From Candidatus Aphodovivens avistercoris (GTDB taxonomy: Bacteria; Actinomycetota; Coriobacteriia; Coriobacteriales; Eggerthellaceae), in the NCBI GenBank assembly GCA_018710945.1, contig DVIW01000021.1:28744-92743 (forward strand): a stretch of 64,000 bases of DNA, written 5' to 3'. How positions within the stretch are numbered: position 1 is the stretch's first letter; every line of letters begins with the position of its first letter. Below are positions 1 to 8,727 of this stretch, one piece after another. A program made the position numbers and the translations under genes. Under the pieces are notes generated by a model that was given only the letters and a program-made list of their open reading frames with translations, had not been told where the DNA came from and ran no database searches.

Positions 1-1128
1 CGCCACGAACAGAAGCACGATGAGGCCGAAGATCTCCATGGGGTCGACGCCGGTCTGCCCGCAGCTCTGCGCCGCCATCGCGCAGGTGACGAACGACAGC
101 AGCACCACGACCACGGCCACCAGCGGCGAAAAGCCCAGCACGAAGCACAGCGCCAGCGCCACCGCGGCGGCGGCCAGCGCCATCAACCCCGCGGTCAGCT
201 TCACGCGGCGGACGCGTCCGCCACACGCCGCGTCGGCCTCTTCGGCCGCAGACGGCGCCCCCGATGCCGCACGGTCGCCTGCGGCCCCGCTTGCGCCCGC
301 GCTTCGGCGGCGCAGCGCCTCGGCCGCCTTCCCGGCGATCATCTTCGCCACCACGCCCAGGCCGCAGCCCATCATGGCGCCCATGCCCAAGCTCGACGTG
401 ATGCCCTGGCCCGTCGCGATGTCCCACAGACCCAGCGCCGTGCCGCCCACAATGATGCCGAAGCTGCCCAGAAGCGCGCCGAGGAACCACACGACCACCG
501 ACGAGGTGCCCACCAGAAAGCCCATCGACATCATCAGCGGCGAGTTGTACAGGCCGAACGACACGCCGGGAATCGAAACGCCCTGGAAGAACACCGCCGG
601 CAGCACGCCGATGCCGTCGCGCAGCCAGGTGTAGACGCCCGCCAGCCCCAGCGCGCCGAAGAGCTTGCGCCCGGTGGAGCCGCCCGTCTCGCCCGCCACG
701 AGGGTCTGCGCAGCGGCCTGGCCGATGGGGAACTCCAGCGGCTCGTCAACCAGAAAGCGCCGGCGCAGCAGCACCGTGCAGATGGAGCCCAGGATGGTGC
801 CGCCCAGCGCCACGGCAAGAAGCTGCGGCCAGGCGGTCTGGTCGGCGTGTCCCAGCATCCACGCGCCGGGGATGGTGAACGCAAGGCCGCCCGCCACCAT
901 CGAGCCCGCCGACATGACGGTGTGCGTGACGTTGGCCTCGTTGAGGTTGGCGTGCCCCTTGCCAAGGGCCTTCAGGAAGAACAGGGAGACGATGGCGGCG
1001 AACACGATGGGCCAGGGAAGCGCGCCCATCTTGAGCGCGGTGTAGGCCGAAGCCGCCGTGATGATGACGCAGCCGACGATGCCGATGGCGATGCCACGGC
1101 CCGTGAGCTGCCCTTTGGGCAGAACCAT
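1..1128 (-). CDS. OPT-family oligopeptide transporter (partial, C-terminus off the left edge)
   Basis: An open frame of 376 codons runs from an ATG at 1128 off the left edge with no stop. The start has an AAGGAG ribosome site 6 nt upstream. The translation is a polytopic membrane protein with many hydrophobic segments and OPT-family features: an early segment ending KALG, a conserved NEANVTHTVMSAG stretch near residue 65, and VDPMEIFG near the visible end. OPT proteins are proton-coupled importers of oligopeptides or metal-peptide chelates in the cytoplasmic membrane. A hydrophilic Ala/Gly/Arg-rich loop (around residues 275-310) separates two membrane blocks. Substrate cannot be told from sequence. 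It appears to be transcribed alone from an extended -10 promoter at about 1200. Confidence 0.88.
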   Translation of the reverse strand, partial: MVLPKGQLTGRGIAIGIVGCVIITAASAYTALKMGALPWPIVFAAIVSLFFLKALGKGHANLNEANVTHTVMSAGSMVAGGLAFTIPGAWMLGHADQTAWPQLLAVALGGTILGSICTVLLRRRFLVDEPLEFPIGQAAAQTLVAGETGGSTGRKLFGALGLAGVYTWLRDGIGVLPAVFFQGVSIPGVSFGLYNSPLMMSMGFLVGTSSVVVWFLGALLGSFGIIVGGTALGLWDIATGQGITSSLGMGAMMGCGLGVVAKMIAGKAAEALRRRSAGASGAAGDRAASGAPSAAEEADAACGGRVRRVKLTAGLMALAAAAVALALCFVLGFSPLVAVVVVLLSFVTCAMAAQSCGQTGVDPMEIFGLIVLLFVA

Positions 1129-1196
1129 ATGATGCTCCTTCGCGAATACCCGCTCCCCCGTCATCCAGGGAGTCGGATTACCGAACAGACGCGTGG

Positions 1197-1205
1197 ATTA
1201 TAGCA
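1197..1205 (-). promoter_or_regulatory. Extended -10 promoter of the OPT transporter
   Basis: Reading the minus strand, TGC-TATAAT gives a perfect extended -10 box. No convincing -35 is seen 17 nt upstream (CTGCGG), which extended -10 promoters tolerate. The start point would be near 1190, giving a leader of about 60 nt before the ATG at 1128. Confidence 0.6.
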
Positions 1206-1363
1206 GGATTCCGCGAAGGCCGCAGCACTCGTTTCGCGCTGGAGGAGGAAAAGCCGACGGCGGCTGGCAAGGCCGCAGGTCGGCAGCCGGCCAGCCGACG
1301 GCAGGCGCAGCGCAGCGGACGACGATCCCGCAGGCCGCCGACCCGCCAAGCCGCCCGCAAGCC

Positions 1364-2395
1364 CTAGTTGAACTTGAAGATCTTCTGCGCCGCGCGGTAG
1401 CCGGCGATGCCGATGCGCCGTCCCAGCTCGGTGGGCAGGTTCGTGCCCATGTTCAGCACGCTGTGCTTGATGCGGCTGTAGACACCCGGGTTGTGCTCGC
1501 GCAGGTACGCCCAGATCTCGTCGCGCTTGCGCTCCGATTCCTCGTCGTCGATCATGCGCAGGAAGATGGAGCAGATGCACATCATCATGGACAGGTAGTT
1601 CTCCATGTAGCGCTCCAGGCGCTTCTCCGCCACGCCGTCGGGCAGCGGAACGGCGTCGATCATGATGCGCGTGATCTTGAGCTGCTGGTCGATGCGCCCC
1701 ATCATCACGCTCTCGTTGACGCTTTGCCCCTCGCGGCCAATGTAGTAGCGGTACATGTCCACGTCCAGGTAGTACAGCGTCTTGACGTGGGGCAGCGGCA
1801 CGTACACGAAGATGTTGTCCACATAGAAGGTGTGCTTGGGCAGCTCAAGCCCCATGTCGCGCAGAAGCTCGGTGCGGTAGATGACCGAATGCATGAGCAG
1901 GTACTGGCTCTGCGAGAAGTGCCCCACCTCGTCCCAGGTGAACTCGCGGCCCACCGGGAACACGTTCTTGTATCGGATGGGCGTGCGCGTGCCCTCGTGC
2001 ACCTTCTCGTAGACGTAGTTGCCGATGACCAGGTCGGTGGCGTCGCGCAGCTCGCACTGGCGGCGCAGGTAGCGCATCACCTCGCGCATGGCGTCGGCGT
2101 CCAGCCAGTCGTCGGAGTCCACCACCTTGAAGTAGCGGCCCTCCGCATGCGCCAGGCCGGTGTTGACCGCCTGGCCGTGGCCGCCGTTGGGCTGATGGAC
2201 GGCCAGGATGGTGCCGGGGTAGTCCGCCTGCCACGCGTCGGCCTTGGCGGACGTGTCGTCTTTGGTCGAGCCGTCGTCCACGATGACGATCTGGACGTCG
2301 TTGCGCCCGTCGTCGCACGCCAAGAGGGACTCGATGCACTTGTCCATGTACTCCGCCGAGTTGTAGCACGGAACGGCGAACGTGATCGTCTTCAT
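1364..2395 (-). CDS. Family 2 glycosyltransferase
   Basis: This 343-residue protein has the GT-A fold signature of family 2 glycosyltransferases: an N-terminal nucleotide-binding region with DDGS at residues 40-43 and the DSDD metal/sugar-nucleotide motif at 93-96. It would transfer a sugar from a nucleotide donor to a cell-surface glycan or lipid acceptor at the inner face of the membrane; no transmembrane anchor is evident. An AAGGAAG site lies about 11 nt upstream of the ATG. The gene follows glf on the same strand, 134 bp downstream, so a galactofuranose or other surface polysaccharide role is plausible, but donor and acceptor are not identifiable. Confidence 0.92.
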   Translation of the reverse strand: MKTITFAVPCYNSAEYMDKCIESLLACDDGRNDVQIVIVDDGSTKDDTSAKADAWQADYPGTILAVHQPNGGHGQAVNTGLAHAEGRYFKVVDSDDWLDADAMREVMRYLRRQCELRDATDLVIGNYVYEKVHEGTRTPIRYKNVFPVGREFTWDEVGHFSQSQYLLMHSVIYRTELLRDMGLELPKHTFYVDNIFVYVPLPHVKTLYYLDVDMYRYYIGREGQSVNESVMMGRIDQQLKITRIMIDAVPLPDGVAEKRLERYMENYLSMMMCICSIFLRMIDDEESERKRDEIWAYLREHNPGVYSRIKHSVLNMGTNLPTELGRRIGIAGYRAAQKIFKFN

Positions 2396-2467
2396 GCGCG
2401 GATCGCTTCCTTCCCGCCGGCGCGCCGGCAGCCTTCCTTGAAAACCTCGCCCCGCCCCAAGGCAGGG

Positions 2468-2494
2468 CCGGGCGCGCCCGCAAGGCGCGCCCGG
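2468..2494. other. Perfect 11-bp GC hairpin between glf and the GT2 gene
   Basis: Arms at 2468-2478 and 2484-2494 are perfectly complementary around a 5-nt loop (CGCAA). No T-run follows on either strand. It lies in the 134-bp gap between two co-directional genes and may act as an mRNA stabiliser or a U-tract-less terminator. Confidence 0.55.
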
Positions 2495-2529
2495 GGCGCC
2501 TGCGCGGCCGCCGGCGCCCCAACGCGGGC

Positions 2530-3759
2530 TTAGGCCTGCGCGCCCTCGCCCACCAGCTCATCGGCCAGCGCCAGCGCGCGGCCGATGATCACGTCCATGT
2601 TGTAGTAGCGGTACTCCGCCAGACGCCCGAGCGGATGGAAGTTCACCAACGGCTCAGTGAGGGCGCGGTAGCGGTTGTAGTGCGCCGCGTTCTCATCCGA
2701 GATGATGGCGTAGTAGGGGATCTGCGTGGAGGGGTCCTCGTAGGCGTGGCTGTACTCCTTCATGATGGTGGTCTTGTCGGAGTCCTGGCCGGTGAGGTAG
2801 GTGAACTCGGTGATGCGCGTGTAGTCCTCGGTCACGGTGAAGTTCACCGTGCCGCAGGGCAGCACGTGCTTCTTGTCGTGCGTCTCGTACTTGAAGTCGA
2901 GCGTGCGGTACGGCAGGCGGCCGAAGCGCGAGAGGAAAAGCTCGTCCAAAGGGCCGGTGTAGACGATGGGCCCGTCGAAGCGGCGGCCCTTGATCAGGAT
3001 GCCGGACAGCGGCGAATCCTCGCTGCCGTTGGCGAACTCCAGGTCGAACACGCTTTCCGCCTCGGTGTCCAGGCACACGACGATGCCCTCGTGCGAGAGC
3101 ATGTTCTCGAACAGCGGCGTGTAGCCGTGAAGCGGCATGCCCTGGTAGGCGTCCTGGAAGTAGCGGTTGTCGCGCGAGATGAACACGGGCACGCGCGCGG
3201 TCACCGACGGGTCCACTTCCTCGGGCGTGAGGCCCCACTGCTTCTGCGTGTAGTACAGGAACACGTTCTTGTACACGAAGTCGGCGATCTCCGACAGCTC
3301 GGGGTCGTCCTGCTCGCGCAGCTCGATGATGGGCACCTTGCGCTCGTCGCCGAACGTGGCGATGAGCTTGTCGATGAGGTGCGCCGCCTTCTCCTCGCCA
3401 AAGGCGATCTCCATCGAGTTCTTGTTGAAGGGCACGGGCATGTATGTGCCGTACCAGTCGGCCAGCACCTCGTGCTGGTAGTCGCGCCATTCGGTGAAGC
3501 GGCGCACGTAATCGAAGGCGCGCTTGTCGTTGGTGTGGAAGATGTGCGGGCCGTAGCGGTGCACCAGGATGCCGGCGTCGTCCAGCTCGTCGTACATGTT
3601 GCCACCGATGTGGCTGCGCTTCTCGATGACGAGCACCTTCTTGCCGCCGCGCTCGGCCAGCTCGCGCGCGGTGACGGCCCCGGCGAAGCCGGAACCCACC
3701 ACCACCGCGTCAAACTCGGCGATGTCGATGTCCTTGAATGCGGAATAGCGAACGCCCAT
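2530..3759 (-). CDS. glf: UDP-galactopyranose mutase
   Basis: Converts UDP-galactopyranose to UDP-galactofuranose, the donor for galactofuranose-containing surface glycans; a cytosolic flavoenzyme. The 409-residue product carries the FAD-binding Rossmann motif GSGFAG at residues 22-27, an EKR(x)HIGGN motif after the second strand, and the family signature YGPHIFHTN around 69-77. Length is slightly above the usual ~370-390 because of an N-terminal lead-in. GGAGG lies 4 nt before the ATG. It heads a two-gene unit with the downstream glycosyltransferase and is divergent from pta. Confidence 0.96.
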   Translation of the reverse strand: MGVRYSAFKDIDIAEFDAVVVGSGFAGAVTARELAERGGKKVLVIEKRSHIGGNMYDELDDAGILVHRYGPHIFHTNDKRAFDYVRRFTEWRDYQHEVLADWYGTYMPVPFNKNSMEIAFGEEKAAHLIDKLIATFGDERKVPIIELREQDDPELSEIADFVYKNVFLYYTQKQWGLTPEEVDPSVTARVPVFISRDNRYFQDAYQGMPLHGYTPLFENMLSHEGIVVCLDTEAESVFDLEFANGSEDSPLSGILIKGRRFDGPIVYTGPLDELFLSRFGRLPYRTLDFKYETHDKKHVLPCGTVNFTVTEDYTRITEFTYLTGQDSDKTTIMKEYSHAYEDPSTQIPYYAIISDENAAHYNRYRALTEPLVNFHPLGRLAEYRYYNMDVIIGRALALADELVGEGAQA

Positions 3760-3792
3760 CGGGCCTCCAATCCTTCGACGAGGGTCTTGCGG

Positions 3793-3814
3793 AAAAGCGG
3801 GCGATCCGCCCGCT
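3793..3814 (-). terminator. Short hairpin with U4 upstream of glf (possible attenuator)
   Basis: On the minus strand an 8-bp perfect stem (3814-3807 with 3803-3796, 3-nt loop) is followed by TTTT. It lies in the glf/pta divergent region, 34 bp before the glf start, so it could attenuate glf if transcription begins further upstream. Only four U residues; weak. Confidence 0.3.
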
Positions 3815-3962
3815 ACGATGGTTAATCGTGCCGCGAGCCATTTTACCGGGAAGCGAAAGCGCCTGGGCGATTACCATATAAAGCTGATATTTCCCCGGCG
3901 TTCCCACCGCATCCGCCGCCTTGGCGCGGCAGGTGCGCGCCCGATGCAAGGATGGAGGCTTC

Positions 3963-4958
3963 ATGAGCTCGTTTCTGGATTCCATGATTTCCCGCGCGAA
4001 GGCGGACCGGCAGACCATCGTCCTTCCCGAAGGCGACGATGCGCGCACCCTGGAGGCGGCCGAGCGCATCCTGGCCGAGGGCGTGGCCGACCTGGTGATC
4101 CTCGGCGATGCGGAGCGCATCGCGGCCAGCGGGCGGGCGCTTGAAGGCGCGCGCATCGTTGACGTGCGCACCTCCGAGCTGCGCGACGAGCTGGCCGAGG
4201 CGCTCTTCGAGCTGCGCCGCGCGAAGGGCATGACGCTCGAGCAGGCGCGCGAGAAGATGGACGACGTGCTGTACTTCGGCGTGATGCTGGTGAAGACCGG
4301 GCGCGCCGACGGCATGGTGGCCGGCGCCTGCCACGCCACCGGCGACGTGCTGCGCCCCTGCCTGCAGATCCTCAAGACCGCGCCGGGCGTGAAGCTGGTC
4401 AGCTCGTTCTTCGTGATGGTGGTGCCGAACTGCGAGTACGGCCAGAACGGCACGTTCATCTTCTCCGACTGCGGGCTTGAGGTGCAGCCCGACGCCGAGC
4501 GGCTGGCGCACATCGCGGTGGGTTCGGCGCGCTCATGGAAAGCGCTCATGGGCACCGAGCCGGTGGTGGCGCTGATGTCGCACTCCACCTACGGGTCGGC
4601 GAAAAACGACGACGCGGCCAAGGTGGTGGAAGCCGCGCGCATCGCCCGCGAGCTGGCGCCGGATGTGGCCCTCGACGGCGAGCTGCAGGCCGACGCGGCC
4701 ATCGTGCCCTCCGTGGGCTCGTCGAAGGCGCCCGATTCCCCCGTCGCCGGACGCGCCAACGTGCTGGTGTTCCCCGACCTCGACGCCGGCAACATCGGCT
4801 ACAAGCTGGTGCAGCGCCTGGCGAAGGCCGAGGCATACGGCCCCATCACCCAGGGCATCGCCGCCCCGGTGAACGACCTGTCGCGCGGCTGCTCGGCCGA
4901 CGACATCGTGGGCGTCATCGCCATCACCTGCGTGCAAGCCCAGGGCGCCAAGGCGTAG
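3963..4958 (+). CDS. pta: Phosphate acetyltransferase
   Basis: Interconverts acetyl-CoA plus phosphate with acetyl phosphate plus CoA; with AckA it yields ATP and acetate in fermentation. The 331-residue product matches the short (single-domain) PTA_PTB family: IVLPEGDDART near the N-terminus and SHSTYGSA in the second half. The ATG at 3963 is chosen because GGAGG ends 4 nt upstream; an in-frame ATG at 3921 lacks a site. ackA is not adjacent but lies 3.8 kb away on the opposite strand. A strong hairpin follows the stop. Confidence 0.96.
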   Translation: MSSFLDSMISRAKADRQTIVLPEGDDARTLEAAERILAEGVADLVILGDAERIAASGRALEGARIVDVRTSELRDELAEALFELRRAKGMTLEQAREKMDDVLYFGVMLVKTGRADGMVAGACHATGDVLRPCLQILKTAPGVKLVSSFFVMVVPNCEYGQNGTFIFSDCGLEVQPDAERLAHIAVGSARSWKALMGTEPVVALMSHSTYGSAKNDDAAKVVEAARIARELAPDVALDGELQADAAIVPSVGSSKAPDSPVAGRANVLVFPDLDAGNIGYKLVQRLAKAEAYGPITQGIAAPVNDLSRGCSADDIVGVIAITCVQAQGAKA

Positions 4959-5013
4959 CGAGGGGCAGCCGGACCCACTGCCCAGCTGCCTGAAGCAACT
5001 TCGGAAACGAAAG

Positions 5014-5037
5014 AAGGCCGCCCCGCAGGGCGGCCTT
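5014..5037. terminator. Bidirectional terminator between pta and the 5057 gene
   Basis: A perfect 10-bp stem (5014-5023 with 5028-5037, loop CGCA) lies between the convergent genes. Read on the minus strand it is followed by TTCTTTCGTTT, a U-rich tract; on the plus strand only TTCGC follows. It most clearly serves the minus-strand gene and may also stop pta. Confidence 0.75.
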
Positions 5038-5056
5038 CGCGCCTCTCAGGCCCTAT

Positions 5057-5917
5057 CTAATAGAAGTCGATTTCGGAGACGCAGCAGTCGCCATGGCGGT
5101 CGCCCGCATGCACCGACGCGATGACGAGCGTCACTTGCTTCGCCTCGAAGGGAGCGGCGAAATCAATGCGCTGCGATCCCAGCCCGGAATCGGGCAGCGT
5201 CACCGTGTCCACCAAAGCGCCGTCGGCGTACACCTCGAAGGTCCGAACGCGCGCGTTGCCTTCGTAGAGGTAGTCGGACTCTTGGAAGCCGTTCCACACG
5301 ACGATGCCCGTGAACAGCTGCTTGTGCGCCGCTGAAAACGTCAATGACTCGCCAATGCCCGAACCGTTCGATCCCTCGCTCCAGCATGAGGAAGCATCGC
5401 CGTCCACCACGTTGGAAGCATCGTAGGACTCGTAATTCACCTCGTCGGTGGGAAGCGTGGAGCTTGCTGTCACCGACGAGAACGAAGTGAACGGCGGCGC
5501 GCTGGGAGACGGATCCGCGCCGACCGAACCGCTCGATGATGCCGTATCTTCGGCACTAGACCCCGACGCATCCGAGAAGGAGCCTCCCGCATCCGCTTGC
5601 ACCCCTGCGTCTGCACCAGGCGCAGGGGCTTCAGCAGACCGTCCGCCTTGGTTCAGCGACATCACGCCCACAACTAGCGCCACCACGACCGCCACCGCGC
5701 CGGCGCAGGCAGCCGCGGCGATGACCACGCCCTTCCAGCCGGAGCGCTTCGCGCTTTCGGATGCACCTTGCAAGCCGTCTGTTCCTTGCGAGCCTTGCAG
5801 GACCGGCGCTGCCGTCAAGGGACGCTGGGCCTGCAGCCCCGCATCGGCCGCAGCCCCGCACGAAGGGCAGAACGCATCTCCTTCGTTCAGAGAGCAGCCG
5901 CAGTTTCCGCAGAACAT
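5057..5917 (-). CDS. Zinc-ribbon, single-TM protein with F5/8-like (NADase-type) C-terminal domain
   Basis: The 286-residue protein starts with a zinc ribbon (Cys 3, 6, 17, 20), then a linker, one transmembrane segment at about 63-86, a Ser/Ala/Asp-rich low-complexity stretch and a C-terminal beta-rich domain (about 150-286) with the pattern S-S-T-L ... NVVDGDASSCWSEG ... ITFEVYADG-like strands typical of discoidin/F5-8 glycan-binding folds (NADase-type glycan-binding family). The topology implies the zinc ribbon in the cytosol and the binding domain outside. It follows the VWA gene by 45 bp and is the last gene of a three-gene unit. Ligand unknown; assignment of the C-terminal fold is from pattern recognition. 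Confidence 0.8.
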   Translation of the reverse strand: MFCGNCGCSLNEGDAFCPSCGAAADAGLQAQRPLTAAPVLQGSQGTDGLQGASESAKRSGWKGVVIAAAACAGAVAVVVALVVGVMSLNQGGRSAEAPAPGADAGVQADAGGSFSDASGSSAEDTASSSGSVGADPSPSAPPFTSFSSVTASSTLPTDEVNYESYDASNVVDGDASSCWSEGSNGSGIGESLTFSAAHKQLFTGIVVWNGFQESDYLYEGNARVRTFEVYADGALVDTVTLPDSGLGSQRIDFAAPFEAKQVTLVIASVHAGDRHGDCCVSEIDFY

Positions 5918-5962
5918 CGTCTCACCATCCTAATCCAGATTGGCGCTCGCCCCGCTTCGGCC

Positions 5963-7579
5963 CTACTTCGCGGTCACGAGGTAGGGGGAGTTGCGCTCCT
6001 TTTCGATCTCCAGCATCAGCTCGGTGTTCTTCTGCTCGTAGTCGTTGAGCGGCGTGGACATGGCGTCGAACTCTTCAGGAGTGTAACGCTGCGTGTACCA
6101 GCGGCGTGTTGAGAAATAGTCCACGAGGTCCTGGTTTTTGAACCCGCGCCCGTAGCGGGCGAAGATCTCGTTGCGCGCCAGGTACAGCTCCCACAGCGAC
6201 AGGTCCTCCAGCTCGCTGCGCGAGTAGTAGCGCGAGCCGCTGTCGGGCAGCACGTACTCGTTCAGGTTGCCCGCGTTGTCGTAGGCCGGCACGTTGTCCA
6301 CCGGCATGTAGCTGGACTCGGCCGAACCCGCGTACCCCGAGCCGTCGGCCGCCTCAAGGCGCACGGTGCGGAAGCGGTCGGTGTCGCCGTCGAACGCCGA
6401 GGTGTAGGTCAGGCGGAACAGCGAGCGCTGGTCGGCGTAGATGGCTGCGTAGATCTCTTCGAGCGCCTGGGCCAGATCGTCGGTGGACGCGTCGTAGTAG
6501 CGCCCGTTGCAGGCGGCGGCCAGCTCTTCCAGCTCGGCGACGTCGATGCTGTCGCCGATGCCCACCAGATACACCGGGATGCCGGTGAGCTTCGAGAGCT
6601 CCTCCACGTCGGACAGCGTGTAGGAGCTGGCGTTCTCCGCGCCGTCGGTGAAGGCGATCACCACGCGCGAGCCGCTCTTCAGGTTCGTGCGCTGCAGCGC
6701 CCAGTACAAGGCGTCGTAGAGCGCCGTCTCGCCGTTGGGCCGCAGCGCGTCCACGGCGCTGTCCAGCAACGCGGCGTTGTCGGTGAAGGGCTGGACGTTG
6801 TACACGTAGTCGTCGAACGAGGTGATCTCGGCGAAGTTCGCGCCGCCCTGCGACAGCTGGTCGATGAAGGCGTGCGCGGCGGCTTTGGCGTTGCCCATCA
6901 TGCCGCTGTTGCCCATCGAGCCGCTTTGGTCCAGCACGAGGTTGAGGTTCATCGAGTCGCCCTCTTGCACGGGCGCGAGCTCGTCCACGGTCGCCTGGTA
7001 CTCGGTGCCGTCGGAGCCCACCTCCACCACCTCGAACTGCTCGGGCGCGGCGGAGCCCAGTTCCGCGCCGGACTGGTCGGTCAGCTGTACGTAAAGCGTC
7101 ATCTGCGGGAACGCGGAGTTGTCGATCTGGGAGATGGACACCTCCACGGGCGTGGCCGCATCCGCCGCGCTCTCACCCGTCGCCGGCTGGCCGCCCGCGC
7201 CTTCGTTCGCGCCGCCGCCCATGTTCGGAAGAACCGCCAGCACGACGATCAGGACGATGGCAACAACCACGGCCGCCGCGCCCACCGCGATGCCGATGAT
7301 CGCGCCGCGGCTGAGCCCCTTGCGCGCCGGAGCGCCGGCTCCGTCGACCGGGCCGCCGCCCGCCGCGCCAGCAGCCGAGCCAGCCGGGCCCGCCCCGCCG
7401 CCAACGAGGGCCGCATCCGGCCGCACGCCTGCGAATCCGCCCCCGTTCTCGGAGGAACCGCTGCCTGCCGCAACCGCCTCAGACGCCGCCGGAGCGGGCG
7501 CGCCCTCGACGGGCGCGCCGCACGAGCCGCAGAACGCCGCGCCGTCGGGAACCTGGGCTCCGCATTGTCCGCAATACAT
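5963..7579 (-). CDS. Zinc-ribbon, single-TM protein with VWA and YARHG domains
   Basis: The 538-residue product has a zinc ribbon (Cys 3, 6, 17, 20), an Ala/Gly-rich linker, one TM helix (about 92-117), a von Willebrand A domain from about residue 205 with an intact MIDAS (D217-x-S219-x-S221 and D312 in AFTDG), and a C-terminal YARHG domain (about 443-535, core ARNEIFARYG). VWA domains bind protein ligands through a metal ion; YARHG is an extracellular domain of unknown function. Thus a surface-exposed adhesion or sensing protein with a cytosolic zinc ribbon is likely. AAGGAGG precedes the ATG; it begins 10 bp after the amidase stop, implying co-transcription. Confidence 0.88.
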   Translation of the reverse strand: MYCGQCGAQVPDGAAFCGSCGAPVEGAPAPAASEAVAAGSGSSENGGGFAGVRPDAALVGGGAGPAGSAAGAAGGGPVDGAGAPARKGLSRGAIIGIAVGAAAVVVAIVLIVVLAVLPNMGGGANEGAGGQPATGESAADAATPVEVSISQIDNSAFPQMTLYVQLTDQSGAELGSAAPEQFEVVEVGSDGTEYQATVDELAPVQEGDSMNLNLVLDQSGSMGNSGMMGNAKAAAHAFIDQLSQGGANFAEITSFDDYVYNVQPFTDNAALLDSAVDALRPNGETALYDALYWALQRTNLKSGSRVVIAFTDGAENASSYTLSDVEELSKLTGIPVYLVGIGDSIDVAELEELAAACNGRYYDASTDDLAQALEEIYAAIYADQRSLFRLTYTSAFDGDTDRFRTVRLEAADGSGYAGSAESSYMPVDNVPAYDNAGNLNEYVLPDSGSRYYSRSELEDLSLWELYLARNEIFARYGRGFKNQDLVDYFSTRRWYTQRYTPEEFDAMSTPLNDYEQKNTELMLEIEKERNSPYLVTAK

Positions 7580-7589
7580 GGAAACCTCC

Positions 7590-8429
7590 TTACTGCGCCT
7601 CGTGGACGCGATAGGACTGGTAGTTGGCGAAATACCCCGCGAACTCCGGCGAGGTGTCGGAGTTGCCCGAGCGCCACGCCTTGTGGTCGGTTATCTGGCT
7701 CTCGAAGCCGTAGTAGGCGTCGATGTAGGCGATCAGCTTGTCGAGGGCCGCAAGCTGCTCAGGCGGATAGTCGCCCGAGCCTCCCACGTGCACCATCTCG
7801 ATGCCGATGGAGTAGGAGTTCATGCCGTAGTCGGGCGCCCAGTCGCCAATGGGCACGCTGCCCAGCATGTCGTCGCGCGACTCGTCCTCCACGCCGAACG
7901 ACGCGTTGTGCCCCGCATCGCCGTAGCCGGCATGGTGGGCGATCTCGTCAAGCGGGACGCACTGCACGATGGTGCCGTCCTTGCCCACCACGAAATGCGC
8001 CGCCACCAGGTTGCCGCTCGACGCCCAGTACTCGACGATCGAGGCAGGGTCGGCGTCGCTTTCGGTGTCGTGCAGCACGATGTACTTCTGGAACTCGGCG
8101 CCCTTGGGGCCGTGGGAGAATTCAGGACGGAAGTCCTCCACGATGCCCAATTCGGCGCGCAGCTCGTCCGCAGACGGCCCGGCGGGTTCCTCTGCCGCGA
8201 CAGGCTCGTCTGCAGCGTCATCCGCGTCCTCAAGCGGCACGTCCTGCACTGCTAGAACCTCGTCGTCGGCCTGCTCGGCCGCCTCCGGCTGCGCCGCGCA
8301 GCCCGCACTCAACAGCGCTGCCAGCGCCAGCACCGCCGCGCCGAGCAGCACCGCCAAACGCGCGCCGGCGCCGCGCCAGCCCGTCTGGCGCGCTCCCGCG
8401 CCGTTCAAAACATCCCTTTCATCGGCCAT
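7590..8429 (-). CDS. N-acetylmuramoyl-L-alanine amidase (amidase_2) lipoprotein
   Basis: Cleaves the amide bond between N-acetylmuramic acid and the stem peptide. The ATG at 8429 gives a 279-residue protein with a membrane-anchor signal ending in the lipobox LSAGC; a longer frame upstream lacks any signal logic. Zinc-site elements of the family are visible: His in IVLHDTE, His in TDHKAW and Asp in SDTSPEF, plus the SIGIEMV core. A GGAAGGGGG purine tract lies before the start. It is the first gene of a surface-protein unit with the VWA and F5/8-like genes, suggesting a wall remodelling or recognition role outside the membrane. Confidence 0.9.
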   Translation of the reverse strand: MADERDVLNGAGARQTGWRGAGARLAVLLGAAVLALAALLSAGCAAQPEAAEQADDEVLAVQDVPLEDADDAADEPVAAEEPAGPSADELRAELGIVEDFRPEFSHGPKGAEFQKYIVLHDTESDADPASIVEYWASSGNLVAAHFVVGKDGTIVQCVPLDEIAHHAGYGDAGHNASFGVEDESRDDMLGSVPIGDWAPDYGMNSYSIGIEMVHVGGSGDYPPEQLAALDKLIAYIDAYYGFESQITDHKAWRSGNSDTSPEFAGYFANYQSYRVHEAQ

Positions 8430-8656
8430 GCCGACCCCCTTCCGCTCCGCCGGACCGCCCTGCATCCCGGCCGCGCCCCGGTCAGGACGTTTCGCTTCCC
8501 TGCCAACATACCAGATGAAGGGCGTTTCCGCACGCGCCGACGCGGCCTTTTCCTGCTTCGGCCGCCCCGTGCCGCCCATCTGCGCTTACGGAGCGCAGCG
8601 GCTTCTTCGCCACCCAGCAAAGCTCGAAAAGCTCCGACCCCTTCGCCGCCTTCCCC

Positions 8657-8702
8657 GAAACGAAAAGCGCCGCCCGTGGCCGCGCTGGCCCCGGACGGCG
8701 CT
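8657..8702 (-). terminator. Intrinsic terminator of ackA
   Basis: On the minus strand an 11-bp stem (8702-8692 with 8676-8666, one G-U pair) with a loop that can itself pair is followed by TTTTCGTTT. It starts 25 bp after the ackA stop. Confidence 0.85.
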
Positions 8703-8727
8703 GGATGGCGTGCGATGGCGCGAGCCG

